A stretch of 43,643 nt of DNA from JAAFJU01 sp043764895 (GTDB lineage: Bacteria > Cyanobacteriota > Cyanobacteriia > Leptolyngbyales > Leptolyngbyaceae): NCBI GenBank assembly GCA_043764895.1, contig JAYUJY010000022.1, positions 1 to 43,643 on the forward strand, written 5' to 3'. The notes below the pieces were generated by a model. The model was not told the origin of the DNA and did no database searches. It saw only the letters and a program-made list of their open reading frames with translations. Shown here one piece after another: positions 1 through 7,379 of the stretch. The number at the start of each line of letters is the position of its first letter. Position 1 is the stretch's first letter. The position numbers and the translations under genes were made by a program.

Positions 1-1167
1 CGCTTTAACTAGATCCATGTCCGATCGCGTTCCCAATTGCGTTTTCAATTGCCGTAGCGTATGACTCCAGCTTTGCGAATCCACCGCATCAATCCATCCC
101 GTTGATTCACTCACCAGCGTCAATCCCGTAGCGGGCTGACCATCGCGCCCCGCCCGTCCTATTTCCTGCACATACTCACTCAGCCAAAACGGCGGTTGAA
201 CCTGCGCTACCCAGCGGACATCCGGCTTATCCACCCCCATCCCAAAAGCCGACGTCGCGACCACGCACGCGACCCGATCGTCCATCCAATCCGTCTCAAT
301 CTGTCGCTTCTCACGGGTGATCAACCCCGCATGATATGCCCCAGCGAGAATATCGTGACTCCTTAGCCATTCCGCAATCTCTTCCGAATCCTTCCGCGTG
401 CGCACGTAAACAATTCCTGACGAGATCCTCCCAGATGCATTGACCTGCGATCGAATGAACTTCAATAGCTTGCTTCGTCGATCGTGCGGCGTCCATACCC
501 GCTGGACCCGAAGGTAAAGATTCGATCGGTAAGGCACCTCCACAAAATGAGCGGGATTTTGCAGCTTCAACGTCTGCTCAATGGTGGCCTGCTCAATCGG
601 ATTAGCCGTCGCCGTAAAGGCCGCAATGTTGATGGGCGTTTTGTGAATTTTCGCCCCTAAAAGTCGATCGCGCACCGTACCCAGTTCCAGATAAGCCGGA
701 CGAAACGCATCCCCCCACTGCACCAAACAATGGGCCTCATCCAAAATCAAACTGCTAATCCGCAACTCCGGCTCCAGCAACCGACTCATCACCGCCTCAC
801 TCAGCAACGTCTCCGGTGACAAATACAGCAGCTTCAGTGCGCCCACCTCCAGCGCATAGAGAATCTGTTTTCGCTTCGATCGATCGAGCTGAGAATGCAA
901 TAGCTCCGCCGGAACCCGCTTCGCCTTCAGCGCCTGAACCTGGTTTTCCATCAATGCAATGAGCGGCGAAATCACAATGCTCACCCCCGGCAACACCAGC
1001 CCCGGCACCTGAAAACAAATCGACTTTCCGCCCCCTGTCGGCATCACGATTAGTGCATCTCGCTGCGCACAGAGCGCTTGAACAATGTCCCCTTGATTGC
1101 CCCGAAATTGGTCATAGCCCCAGATGGATTTTAGAATTTGGTGTGGCGTATGGCGAGAGGGTGACAT
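1..1167 (-). CDS. recQ: RecQ-family ATP-dependent DNA helicase (3' part outside the window)
   Basis: The reverse strand is open from an ATG at 1167 to the window edge, giving 389 codons with no stop. The product reads as a superfamily 2 DNA helicase of the RecQ type, which unwinds DNA 3'->5' in recombination and repair. Visible motifs are QFRGNQ near residue 20 (the RecQ motif 0 region), Walker A PTGGGKS at about 43-49, the Walker B box DEAH in LILDEAHCLVQWG, SAT-like FTATA, and motif VI near the end in EIGRAGRDGQPA. The winged-helix and any HRDC part would lie beyond base 1. The ATG at 1167 is chosen because the helicase homology begins within about 15 residues of it. Family assignment is firm; the exact paralogue is not, since cyanobacteria often carry more than one RecQ-like protein. 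Confidence 0.9.
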   Translation of the reverse strand, partial: MSPSRHTPHQILKSIWGYDQFRGNQGDIVQALCAQRDALIVMPTGGGKSICFQVPGLVLPGVSIVISPLIALMENQVQALKAKRVPAELLHSQLDRSKRKQILYALEVGALKLLYLSPETLLSEAVMSRLLEPELRISSLILDEAHCLVQWGDAFRPAYLELGTVRDRLLGAKIHKTPINIAAFTATANPIEQATIEQTLKLQNPAHFVEVPYRSNLYLRVQRVWTPHDRRSKLLKFIRSQVNASGRISSGIVYVRTRKDSEEIAEWLRSHDILAGAYHAGLITREKRQIETDWMDDRVACVVATSAFGMGVDKPDVRWVAQVQPPFWLSEYVQEIGRAGRDGQPATGLTLVSESTGWIDAVDSQSWSHTLRQLKTQLGTRSDMDLVKA

Positions 1168-1293
1168 AGATAGCTGCGACGAAAGAGGATTCGATCTAGA
1201 TTGCCCATTGACCCGCAGCAGCACACCTTTTACAAAACTGTCCGGATGGCCCTCGTGTGAGTGTGAACAGTTAAGTGGTAGATGCACCCTGAC

Positions 1294-2145
1294 TTACTTC
1301 CCTCGCAGACCATTGGTTTTCGAGGGTTTTTCCATTTTAAAAAACATAAATAGTCCCACAAGTCCCAGCCCAATCCCCACCAGGCTCACCACCTGCGCCA
1401 TCTTCAGACCTCCTGCCATCAGGCTATCCGATCGCAACCCCTCAATCCACAGCCGACCCAAGCTATAGCCAACTGCATACACCGAAAAAATAAACCCCGG
1501 TCGCACCCGGTTACCCAACCGCAAAAATAGACCCAGCACTAGCCCAAACACCATCACATTCCAGACTGACTCATACAAAAACGTCGGATGGTAGTACGCA
1601 ATACTTTCAAACCCTGGAAATCGCCTGTCGGGCGGAATAAACAACTTCCACGGCAAATCCGTAGGAGACCCATAAGCCTCTGAATTAAAGAAATTGCCCC
1701 ACCGTCCGATCGCCTGCCCCAAAATCAACGCCGGGGCCACAATATCCGCCAGCACCCAAAACGATAGCTTCTTCCACCGCGCAAACCCCCACGCCGCCAA
1801 CATTCCACCCAAAATCGCCCCATGAATCGCAATTCCGCCTTCCCAAATCGCGATCATCTTCTCTGGATGACCGACATAATCCTTCCACTGGAACAGCACA
1901 TAGTAAATTCGTGCCCCTGGAATCGCCCCCAACACCAACGCAAACGCCAAATCCGCCACCGAATCCGGGTCCACCCCGCGCCGCACCGCCAACCGTGACG
2001 ACAAATTCACCCCCAGCAGCACCGCCCCCGCGATGAGCAAACCATACCACCGCACCACCAGCGGCCCAATTTCAAACGCAACCGCACCGGGCGACATAAA
2101 CACAAATCCCAGCGTCTCCAAACCCAAATTTGTCCCAAAGCTCAT
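1294..2145 (-). CDS. lgt: Prolipoprotein diacylglyceryl transferase
   Basis: Lgt is a plasma-membrane enzyme that transfers diacylglycerol from phosphatidylglycerol to the lipobox cysteine of prolipoproteins, the first step of lipoprotein maturation. The 283-residue product has the family blocks in order: the first membrane span in VVRWYGLLIAGAVLLGV, GGIAIHGAILGG with the key His, AIGRWGNFFNSEAYG (signature with the essential Arg), and YHPTFLYES, followed by several hydrophobic spans. The frame stays open upstream to 2268, but the extra residues include a repetitive GVTWGVTWG stretch made by a 12-bp tandem repeat, so the ATG at 2145 is preferred; an ATG at 2184 is possible. It lies downstream of the histidine kinase gene on the same strand and may be co-transcribed. 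The C-terminus is basic and typical. Confidence 0.95.
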   Translation of the reverse strand: MSFGTNLGLETLGFVFMSPGAVAFEIGPLVVRWYGLLIAGAVLLGVNLSSRLAVRRGVDPDSVADLAFALVLGAIPGARIYYVLFQWKDYVGHPEKMIAIWEGGIAIHGAILGGMLAAWGFARWKKLSFWVLADIVAPALILGQAIGRWGNFFNSEAYGSPTDLPWKLFIPPDRRFPGFESIAYYHPTFLYESVWNVMVFGLVLGLFLRLGNRVRPGFIFSVYAVGYSLGRLWIEGLRSDSLMAGGLKMAQVVSLVGIGLGLVGLFMFFKMEKPSKTNGLRGK

Positions 2146-2148
2146 CCC

Positions 2149-2172
2149 CCAAGTCACACCCCAAGTCACACC
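2149..2172. repeat. 12-bp tandem repeat, two copies, at the lgt start
   Basis: CCAAGTCACACC occurs twice in direct succession (2149-2160 and 2161-2172), a few bases upstream of the preferred lgt start codon. A third, partial copy (CAAGTT) follows. If translation began further upstream it would encode the repetitive GVTWGVTWG. Confidence 0.85.
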
Positions 2173-2255
2173 CAAGTTCAGCATAGTGTCCGCCGATATA
2201 GTGCCCGTCGATCGCAATACCCAGCATTCTACAGGCTCCCTTCCCACTTCTCCAT

Positions 2256-2283
2256 TCTCACTTCTCACTTCTCACTTCTCACT
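2256..2283. repeat. Heptanucleotide tandem repeat, four copies
   Basis: The 7-mer TCTCACT is repeated four times without interruption, followed by TCTC. The stop codon of the upstream histidine kinase (2274-2272, reverse strand) lies inside the array. Short tandemly repeated heptamers (STRR type) are known from cyanobacterial genomes. Confidence 0.9.
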
Positions 2284-3501
2284 TCTCTCCACATCCCCTC
2301 TTCTCCGCCCCTGTCGCTGATCGCCTTCCCGCCTGTCGCCTTCCCGCCTGTCGCCTTCCCTGCGATCCCGGCCCCGCCGATTACCATCCCACACCGCACC
2401 CTGTTCACACTCCGGCAACCGCAACACAAAACAACTGCCCACCCCAGACTCAGACTCAAATGTCACCGTTCCCTGATGGAGTTCCGCTAGATGTTGCGTC
2501 AAGGCCAGTCCCAACCCCGTCCCCTGCTGACGCCGATCGCGTACTGGATCCACTTGCTGAAACGGTCTAAAGATAAGTCCCTGCTTTTCAAGCGGAATCC
2601 CTTCGCCCTCATCTCGCACCGCAATATTCACAATGCCCGACGATTGGGTCACGTTGACGTTAATTTCACCCGAAGGCGGCGAAAACTTAATGGCATTACT
2701 TAAGAGGTTAAGCAACATTTGGCGAACCCGCAGTTCATCCGCGTAGAGAAACTGAACGGGAGCCACGATGGTTAGCTTAATCACAATTTCGCGGGCGCTG
2801 GCCTGAGCTTGAACAAGATCAATGGACTCCTGACAAATTAATTGCACCGTGAGCTGCATTTTTTCCAGCGACATCTGTCCGGCTTCAATTTTTGAGAGAT
2901 CCAACATGTCATTAATCAACGCCAGAAGGTGCTGCCCACTGCGATGAATCTGATGCATGTATGTTTCTTGTTTCGCATTGAGCGCCCCAAAAATCTGCTG
3001 CTTCAAAATCGACGAAAACCCCAAAATCGACGTTAATGGCGTCCGCAACTCGTGGGACATATTGGCCAAAAACTCTGATTTATACCGACTCGATCGTTCT
3101 AATAAGGTATTTTCTGCCGCCCACTCTGCCGCCATCTGCGACTGCCGTGTCAAATCCCGAAACCGCCACATCCACACCCCCTCCGCAATGACTCGCACAG
3201 CCACAGCCACCAAGATACTGGGTGTTTCTGCTAGATGGAATTTTATATCGGCATCATACTCTCCCACCCTCATCGTCTCGGTCACTTTAGCCCAATCCCC
3301 CGGCAGCAGACCGCTGACCACCGATCGCCCCACCTCCAAGCTCAACAGATGACGAGCGGATGCATTGGCATAGGTCACTGTCCCATCACATTGAGAGAGG
3401 ACGATCGGCTCCGGAATCCTCTCTAAGGCAATCAGAAAAAGATCAGGACTATTCACTAGACTATTCGGCAGTGTGGACCTAGAAGATAGAGGCAAAGACA
3501 T
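2272..3501 (-). CDS. PAS-containing sensor histidine kinase
   Basis: A 409-residue soluble-looking two-component kinase. Residues about 20-115 look like a PAS domain (IPEPIVLSQCDGTVTYANAS). The dimerisation and phosphoacceptor domain has the H box ANMSHELRTPLTSILGF with the phosphorylated His at 150. The ATPase domain shows the N box NLLSNAIKFSPPSG, the G1 box DEGEGIP and the G2 box GTGLGLALTQHL. There is no clear membrane segment, and no receiver domain or partner regulator lies next to it, so its signal and output are unknown. The last 35 or so residues are a highly charged tail built from RREGD repeats, encoded by a 15-bp repeat around 2320-2360, and the stop codon sits in a heptamer repeat. 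The tail looks like repeat expansion rather than a domain. Lgt follows on the same strand. Confidence 0.9.
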   Translation of the reverse strand: MSLPLSSRSTLPNSLVNSPDLFLIALERIPEPIVLSQCDGTVTYANASARHLLSLEVGRSVVSGLLPGDWAKVTETMRVGEYDADIKFHLAETPSILVAVAVRVIAEGVWMWRFRDLTRQSQMAAEWAAENTLLERSSRYKSEFLANMSHELRTPLTSILGFSSILKQQIFGALNAKQETYMHQIHRSGQHLLALINDMLDLSKIEAGQMSLEKMQLTVQLICQESIDLVQAQASAREIVIKLTIVAPVQFLYADELRVRQMLLNLLSNAIKFSPPSGEINVNVTQSSGIVNIAVRDEGEGIPLEKQGLIFRPFQQVDPVRDRRQQGTGLGLALTQHLAELHQGTVTFESESGVGSCFVLRLPECEQGAVWDGNRRGRDRREGDRREGDRREGDQRQGRRRGDVERSEK

Positions 3502-3826
3502 TCAGACCATAACCTAGGGAAACTTAATAATCCCTTGCTTTCTGTCACTATCAAAAATGAGGGGTTTGAATATAAATTTAAAGAAAGTTTTCCAATGCAA
3601 CGGGTGCATAAACAGCACACAAAAATATTGTGCGCTAACTGTGAGTTGTGAGCAATTTTTAGTTGTTTAAGCGGTTTAGTTTAACTATTGTTTCCATGAA
3701 AACTATAGCCCAGATCTACAGTCCCGACACAAACTGACTCAATTCACCGATCGCAATTTACAGCAACCCAGGGAAAGCGTCTGTTAGACTAGTCAGCGTT
3801 CTCTGCGCTATTGAGCACTCCCGCCC
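3502..3826. other. Intergenic gap between divergent genes
   Basis: About 325 bases between the histidine kinase (reverse) and rlmN (forward) must hold both promoters. The part at 3525-3720 is AT-rich. No RNA gene, strong hairpin or known operator is visible. Confidence 0.6.
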
Positions 3827-4906
3827 GTGAATACTGTTGCGTCTCCCACCCCGTTGCCTACGATCGCCCCTCTTATCGGTGCATCGGTTGAGGAACTGAG
3901 TCAGTGGATTCAGACTCAAGGCCAGCCCGCGTACCGAGGCAAGCAGCTTCACCAATGGATTTACGAGCGTGGAATTCATTCGCTGGCCGAGGTGTCGGTA
4001 TTTCCGAAGGCGTGGCGCGATACGGTGGCAGACTTGAACATTGGCCGATCGACCATTGCCCACCGTGCGCCGTCGTCCGATGGCACTATTAAGTACCTCC
4101 TCAAGCTAAACGACGGCCAAATCATCGAAACAGTTGGTATTCCCGCCTATCAAAATGGTCAAACGAAGCTCGATCGCCTGACCGTTTGCGTCTCGTCTCA
4201 GGTGGGTTGCCCGATGAAATGTGACTTTTGTGCTACGGGGAAAGGCGGTTTTACGCGGAACCTAGAGCGCCACGAGATTGTGGACCAGATTCTCACCGTC
4301 CAGTCTGACTTCGGCCATCGCGTCAGTAACGTCGTGTTCATGGGCATGGGTGAGCCGCTCCTGAATGCAGACACCGTGGTCGAGTCCGTTCGATCGATGA
4401 ACCAAGACATCGGCATCGGACAGCGCTACATCACCATTTCCACCGTTGGCATCCCCGGCCAAATCACTCGCCTTGCCGATCGACATCTCCAGGCCACTCT
4501 CGCCGTCAGCCTCCACGCCTCCAACCAAAAAGTGCGCACCCAGCTCATTCCCTCGGCAGAAAAATATCCACTAGAGGCGCTTCTCGCAGAATGTCGCAAC
4601 TACGTCAACGTAACCGGACGCCGCGTCACTTTTGAATATGTCGTTTTAGCAGGCGTCAACGATCATAGCGATCATGCCTATGAACTCGCCAATCTGCTCA
4701 AGGGATTTCAGAGCCACGTTAACCTGATACCCTACAATCCCATCAACGAAGTAGACTACCAACGCCCAAGCGATCGACAACTCCAAGTTTTCCTCAGCGC
4801 CCTCAAGTCCAAAAACGTCGCCGCCAGTGTCCGACGTGCGCGAGGACTAGATGCCGATGCAGCCTGCGGTCAGCTCAGAGCTAATCAACTCCAACTCGCA
4901 AGTTAG
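3827..4906 (+). CDS. rlmN: Dual-specificity 23S rRNA/tRNA adenine C2-methyltransferase RlmN
   Basis: RlmN is a radical SAM enzyme that methylates C2 of A2503 in 23S rRNA and of A37 in some tRNAs. The 359-residue product has the 4Fe-4S motif GCPMKCDFCATGKGGF (Cys128, 132 and 135), the VFMGMGEPLLN block, the SAM-region STVGIPGQI, and the C-terminal AACGQL whose Cys (about 347) carries the transient methyl group. Length is normal. The start is a GTG at 3827; no in-frame ATG comes before the Fe-S motif, and the homology begins at once (LIGASVEELSQW), so the rare start is well supported. It is divergent from the histidine kinase. Confidence 0.95.
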   Translation: MNTVASPTPLPTIAPLIGASVEELSQWIQTQGQPAYRGKQLHQWIYERGIHSLAEVSVFPKAWRDTVADLNIGRSTIAHRAPSSDGTIKYLLKLNDGQIIETVGIPAYQNGQTKLDRLTVCVSSQVGCPMKCDFCATGKGGFTRNLERHEIVDQILTVQSDFGHRVSNVVFMGMGEPLLNADTVVESVRSMNQDIGIGQRYITISTVGIPGQITRLADRHLQATLAVSLHASNQKVRTQLIPSAEKYPLEALLAECRNYVNVTGRRVTFEYVVLAGVNDHSDHAYELANLLKGFQSHVNLIPYNPINEVDYQRPSDRQLQVFLSALKSKNVAASVRRARGLDADAACGQLRANQLQLAS

Positions 4907-4932
4907 GACTATGTGGTGGAAATAAGCCCTTT

Positions 4933-4964
4933 ATTGAAATCAATCAAAATTGAAATCAATCAAA
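4933..4964. repeat. 16-bp perfect tandem duplication
   Basis: ATTGAAATCAATCAAA is present twice with no mismatch, starting 27 bases after the rlmN stop codon. It is followed directly by a long inverted repeat. Confidence 0.9.
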
Positions 4965-4981
4965 ATGAGGGTCGTATTGAT

Positions 4982-5087
4982 CGCTTCTTCGTTGGGTTTA
5001 GGGTTCGGCGAGCCAAACCCCTACATTCTCTGAAACCCGGATGTGTAGGGGCATGGCTTGCCGTGACCCAAACCCAACGAAGAAGCG
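4982..5087. repeat. Long imperfect palindrome with 18-bp perfect ends
   Basis: CGCTTCTTCGTTGGGTTT at 4982-4999 is the exact reverse complement of 5070-5087. The arms continue inward imperfectly (GGTTCGGCGAGCCAAACCCC against GGGGCATGGCTTGCCGTGACC) around a loop near 5030. The 106-base unit would fold into one long hairpin. GTAGGGGC/GCCGTG-type words are common in dispersed cyanobacterial repeats, so this is probably a non-coding repeat element. The small frame crossing it (4913-5107) is not taken as a gene. Confidence 0.8.
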
Positions 5088-5121
5088 TTGAATCGCTGAT
5101 TCCCTAGTGAAACCCGGACAT

Positions 5122-5709
5122 TTATCGTCCTGCCATCAGGACTTGCTTTGTAGTCAGCTCTAACTCTCGGAACGTGGGCGAGATCAACGCATCATTATTC
5201 AGAAATTCGACACTTTGGTAGGACCGATCGTTCAAAGTACAAATTAAAATCATCTCAGCGATCGGATCCACAATCCAATACTCAGGAATCCCCCTCGCCG
5301 CATACTCCCGACGCTTATCCACATAGTCTCGCGATCGAGACTTTTGATCCGTATCGCTACTCGAAACGACTTCGACCACTAACATCGGCGGTGGAGCACT
5401 AAACTGGAGCAGCTTGCCATCGTGCATAATTGCAGTGTCCGACGCCTCAGAATGCACTATCAAATCAGGTTGACGGGCGGTTGCTCTAGTGGAACTTACC
5501 CCGATTTGATGCCCAATCACTAATCGATAAATGGGGGCACCCAACTGAAAAAAGACGCTCAGCAGAAAACTGGCAATCTGAGGATTTAACGGATTTTCAG
5601 CACCCATCTCGATTAAGACTCCATCTTCAAGCTCATAGCGGGTCTCCGTCCCATCGTCATAGGTCAGATAGTCCTTCAGAGTCATTCGTAGGTCAGTTGC
5701 GATGGTCAT
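5122..5709 (-). CDS. Uma2 family endonuclease (DUF820), copy 1
   Basis: A 195-residue protein of the Uma2 family, predicted nucleases with a PD-(D/E)XK fold that are greatly expanded in cyanobacteria; their biological role is unknown. Family features seen here: LKDYLTYDDGTETRYELEDGVLIEM at the N-terminus with the YELEDG box, RQPDLIVHSE (candidate metal-binding Asp), LVVEVVSSSD (candidate Glu), and the conserved YAARGIPEYWIVDP near residue 150. Start at the ATG at 5709, directly before the homology. It is a lone gene, convergent with the rlmN side. Two further Uma2 genes lie near 41-42 kb. Confidence 0.9.
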   Translation of the reverse strand: MTIATDLRMTLKDYLTYDDGTETRYELEDGVLIEMGAENPLNPQIASFLLSVFFQLGAPIYRLVIGHQIGVSSTRATARQPDLIVHSEASDTAIMHDGKLLQFSAPPPMLVVEVVSSSDTDQKSRSRDYVDKRREYAARGIPEYWIVDPIAEMILICTLNDRSYQSVEFLNNDALISPTFRELELTTKQVLMAGR

Positions 5710-5765
5710 GGCGATCGACCTTCCTCAGATGTGATATTGATGATTGTAATGTTGGCAATACGCCT

Positions 5766-6647
5766 TTAGCGAACCTGAACCTTGGGCAGGGGGATTGGAA
5801 TAGCCGTGGGAATAGGACTCACTGAGGGAGAGGCGATCGTAGATGGACTAGGCGTGCTTGTTGGCATTGGGGTCGCCGCACTGGGAACAGGTAACGCCAT
5901 CTTACAGGCGACGAGATCGGGCGCTTGGACTTGGACGGTGACTGTTTTGTAGGCGGGAACCTTGAGCAATTGACCGATGACCAACTTGGCGCGATCGTTG
6001 GCTTGGGTCAGAATGCCTTTGTCGCAGGCCGCAGTGGTAATTTTTTCGAGGGCTTCTTTTTGAGCGAGGCTTTGGAGCTGAGGCGCAACGTCAGGTCCGA
6101 GACCCAGACTGCCTCGGTTGTAGTCATAGACGCTCGATCGACCGACATCGATTTTGCTATCGAGCAGCTTCGGCTGGGGCAGCTTAACGGTGAGCGTCTC
6201 GCCCACGGCCTGCACGTCTGCGATCGAAATCTTACTCAGGTCAATCCCCGCGCGCACTTCGCCATGGGCAATGTACAACAGTTTTGTCGAGCCAATCACT
6301 AGCCCGCCTACGGTCGAATCTTGCTGCGTCGGGACCACCGCTTCCATGGTGAAAATGGCCGTCGTTAGCTCGCTGGCGTCTTGAACTTGCTTGACCACGA
6401 TCGATCGGACATCAATTTTAGGCGCAGGTTGAGGCTCCGTCGTCCAAGCGGTAATATTTTTCCAGAACCAGTCCCCCGATTTCCAAACGCTCAGCAACAC
6501 CACCAACCCCAAAATAAAACTTCCCCCCGACAAGAGCATTCCCACCGCCTTAAACAAAAATCCCAAGGTCTGACGACCACCGGACGGCTCGGATAACGAG
6601 TTGACTTTCTTTTTGACGCTCACGCGCGCATGTCGGGAAGATCGCAT
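5766..6647 (-). CDS. DUF4230 membrane-anchored protein
   Basis: A 293-residue protein with a basic N-terminus, one membrane segment at about residues 29-54 (LFKAVGMLLSGGSFILGLVV) and a DUF4230 domain at about 75-240. The domain is recognised from VVKQVQDASELTTAIFTMEAV, the GEVRAGIDLSKI and the LTVKLPQPKLLDSKIDV stretches. The last 40 residues are a Pro/Ser/Thr-rich tail. The topology suggests one anchor with the domain outside the cytoplasm. The function of DUF4230 is not known. It lies downstream of, and in the same direction as, the PatD-like gene. Confidence 0.8.
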   Translation of the reverse strand: MRSSRHARVSVKKKVNSLSEPSGGRQTLGFLFKAVGMLLSGGSFILGLVVLLSVWKSGDWFWKNITAWTTEPQPAPKIDVRSIVVKQVQDASELTTAIFTMEAVVPTQQDSTVGGLVIGSTKLLYIAHGEVRAGIDLSKISIADVQAVGETLTVKLPQPKLLDSKIDVGRSSVYDYNRGSLGLGPDVAPQLQSLAQKEALEKITTAACDKGILTQANDRAKLVIGQLLKVPAYKTVTVQVQAPDLVACKMALPVPSAATPMPTSTPSPSTIASPSVSPIPTAIPIPLPKVQVR

Positions 6648-6729
6648 AGGAGATAAGGAATCGCTAAAAGGGGTGCAGCTAACAGGATGACTGATGGAAG
6701 TGTTCTCAGGTCAGTGCATTGTACTAGCA

Positions 6730-6763
6730 TTTTTTCAGTCCTGGCGTTTTTTCAGTCCTGGCG
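6730..6763. repeat. 17-bp perfect tandem duplication across a stop codon
   Basis: TTTTTTCAGTCCTGGCG is present twice in direct succession. Read on the reverse strand, each copy carries the RQD-stop end of the PatD-like gene, so the duplication contains a spare copy of its last codons. Confidence 0.9.
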
Positions 6764-7180
6764 TTTTTCTAACCCGATCTGAAGCACACTGAGCAACTGG
6801 CCTAACTGAGTCAAATGGTGAAAAAACTGCTGTCGTCGAGCCACTTGCTTCTCGGGTTGCCGAGCCGCTTGCCAAAACTGCCAGTCTATTTGCAAGAGTT
6901 TCATCAATCGAACCACTTCAGGTACCAGCGATCGCAATTGGGGATCCTGGTCGAGGACTGGCATCACCCGATCCAAAAACTCAGTCTGCACCAGCGCTTG
7001 AAAATCCGTCCATTCGTTCATCCTAATCATCCCAATGGACGAGTCGAGATGAGTTGGATGGGTGACTGGGAGCTGTGTTTGTGCCTGTGCTTGTGTCTGC
7101 AACGTTGCGTGCAAAATTGCGTGCTGGGTTAGGCAATGCTGACAGGATTGAGCGAGGGAGAGCCATTCTGAATCAAACAC
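6752..7180 (-). CDS. PatD-like protein (heterocyst frequency control family)
   Basis: A 142-residue soluble helical protein. The C-terminal half contains VVRLMKLLQIDWQFWQAARQ followed by Arg-rich helices. This resembles the cyanobacterial PatD family, in which an L/M-D-xx-F-xx-AARQ pattern is typical. In Nostoc/Anabaena PatD influences how many cells become heterocysts; homologues also occur in strains that form none, where the role is unknown. The first 40 residues include a Gln-rich TLQTQAQAQTQ stretch and are probably poorly conserved; starts at the internal Met50 or Met53 are possible. The stop codon lies in a 17-bp tandem duplication. The assignment rests on remembered family patterns and is moderate. 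Confidence 0.5.
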   Translation of the reverse strand: MFDSEWLSLAQSCQHCLTQHAILHATLQTQAQAQTQLPVTHPTHLDSSIGMIRMNEWTDFQALVQTEFLDRVMPVLDQDPQLRSLVPEVVRLMKLLQIDWQFWQAARQPEKQVARRQQFFHHLTQLGQLLSVLQIGLEKRQD

Positions 7181-7379
7181 GTAGGATAAAGACCCGATCG
7201 GGTGAGAATGAAGAATAGATAGTATTGATACAATATCTGAATCTCTTCATAGTATGTGAAATCAAATTTACTTATAGTATCTAGATTAACGCTCATAAAT
7301 CCACTGATTAAGCCCGAATGGGTGAGTGGGTTTTCGTTAGCCCTTCAGCGTTTTTCCCTACGTTGTACCTACGGACACT

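Noticed and set aside
1124..1468. 114-codon forward frame
   Set aside because: It lies antisense to the recQ 5' end and the lgt 3' end; both reverse-strand genes are certain.
4913..5107. 64-codon forward frame after rlmN
   Set aside because: It runs through a tandem 16-mer and both arms of the long palindrome; the protein has no family character.
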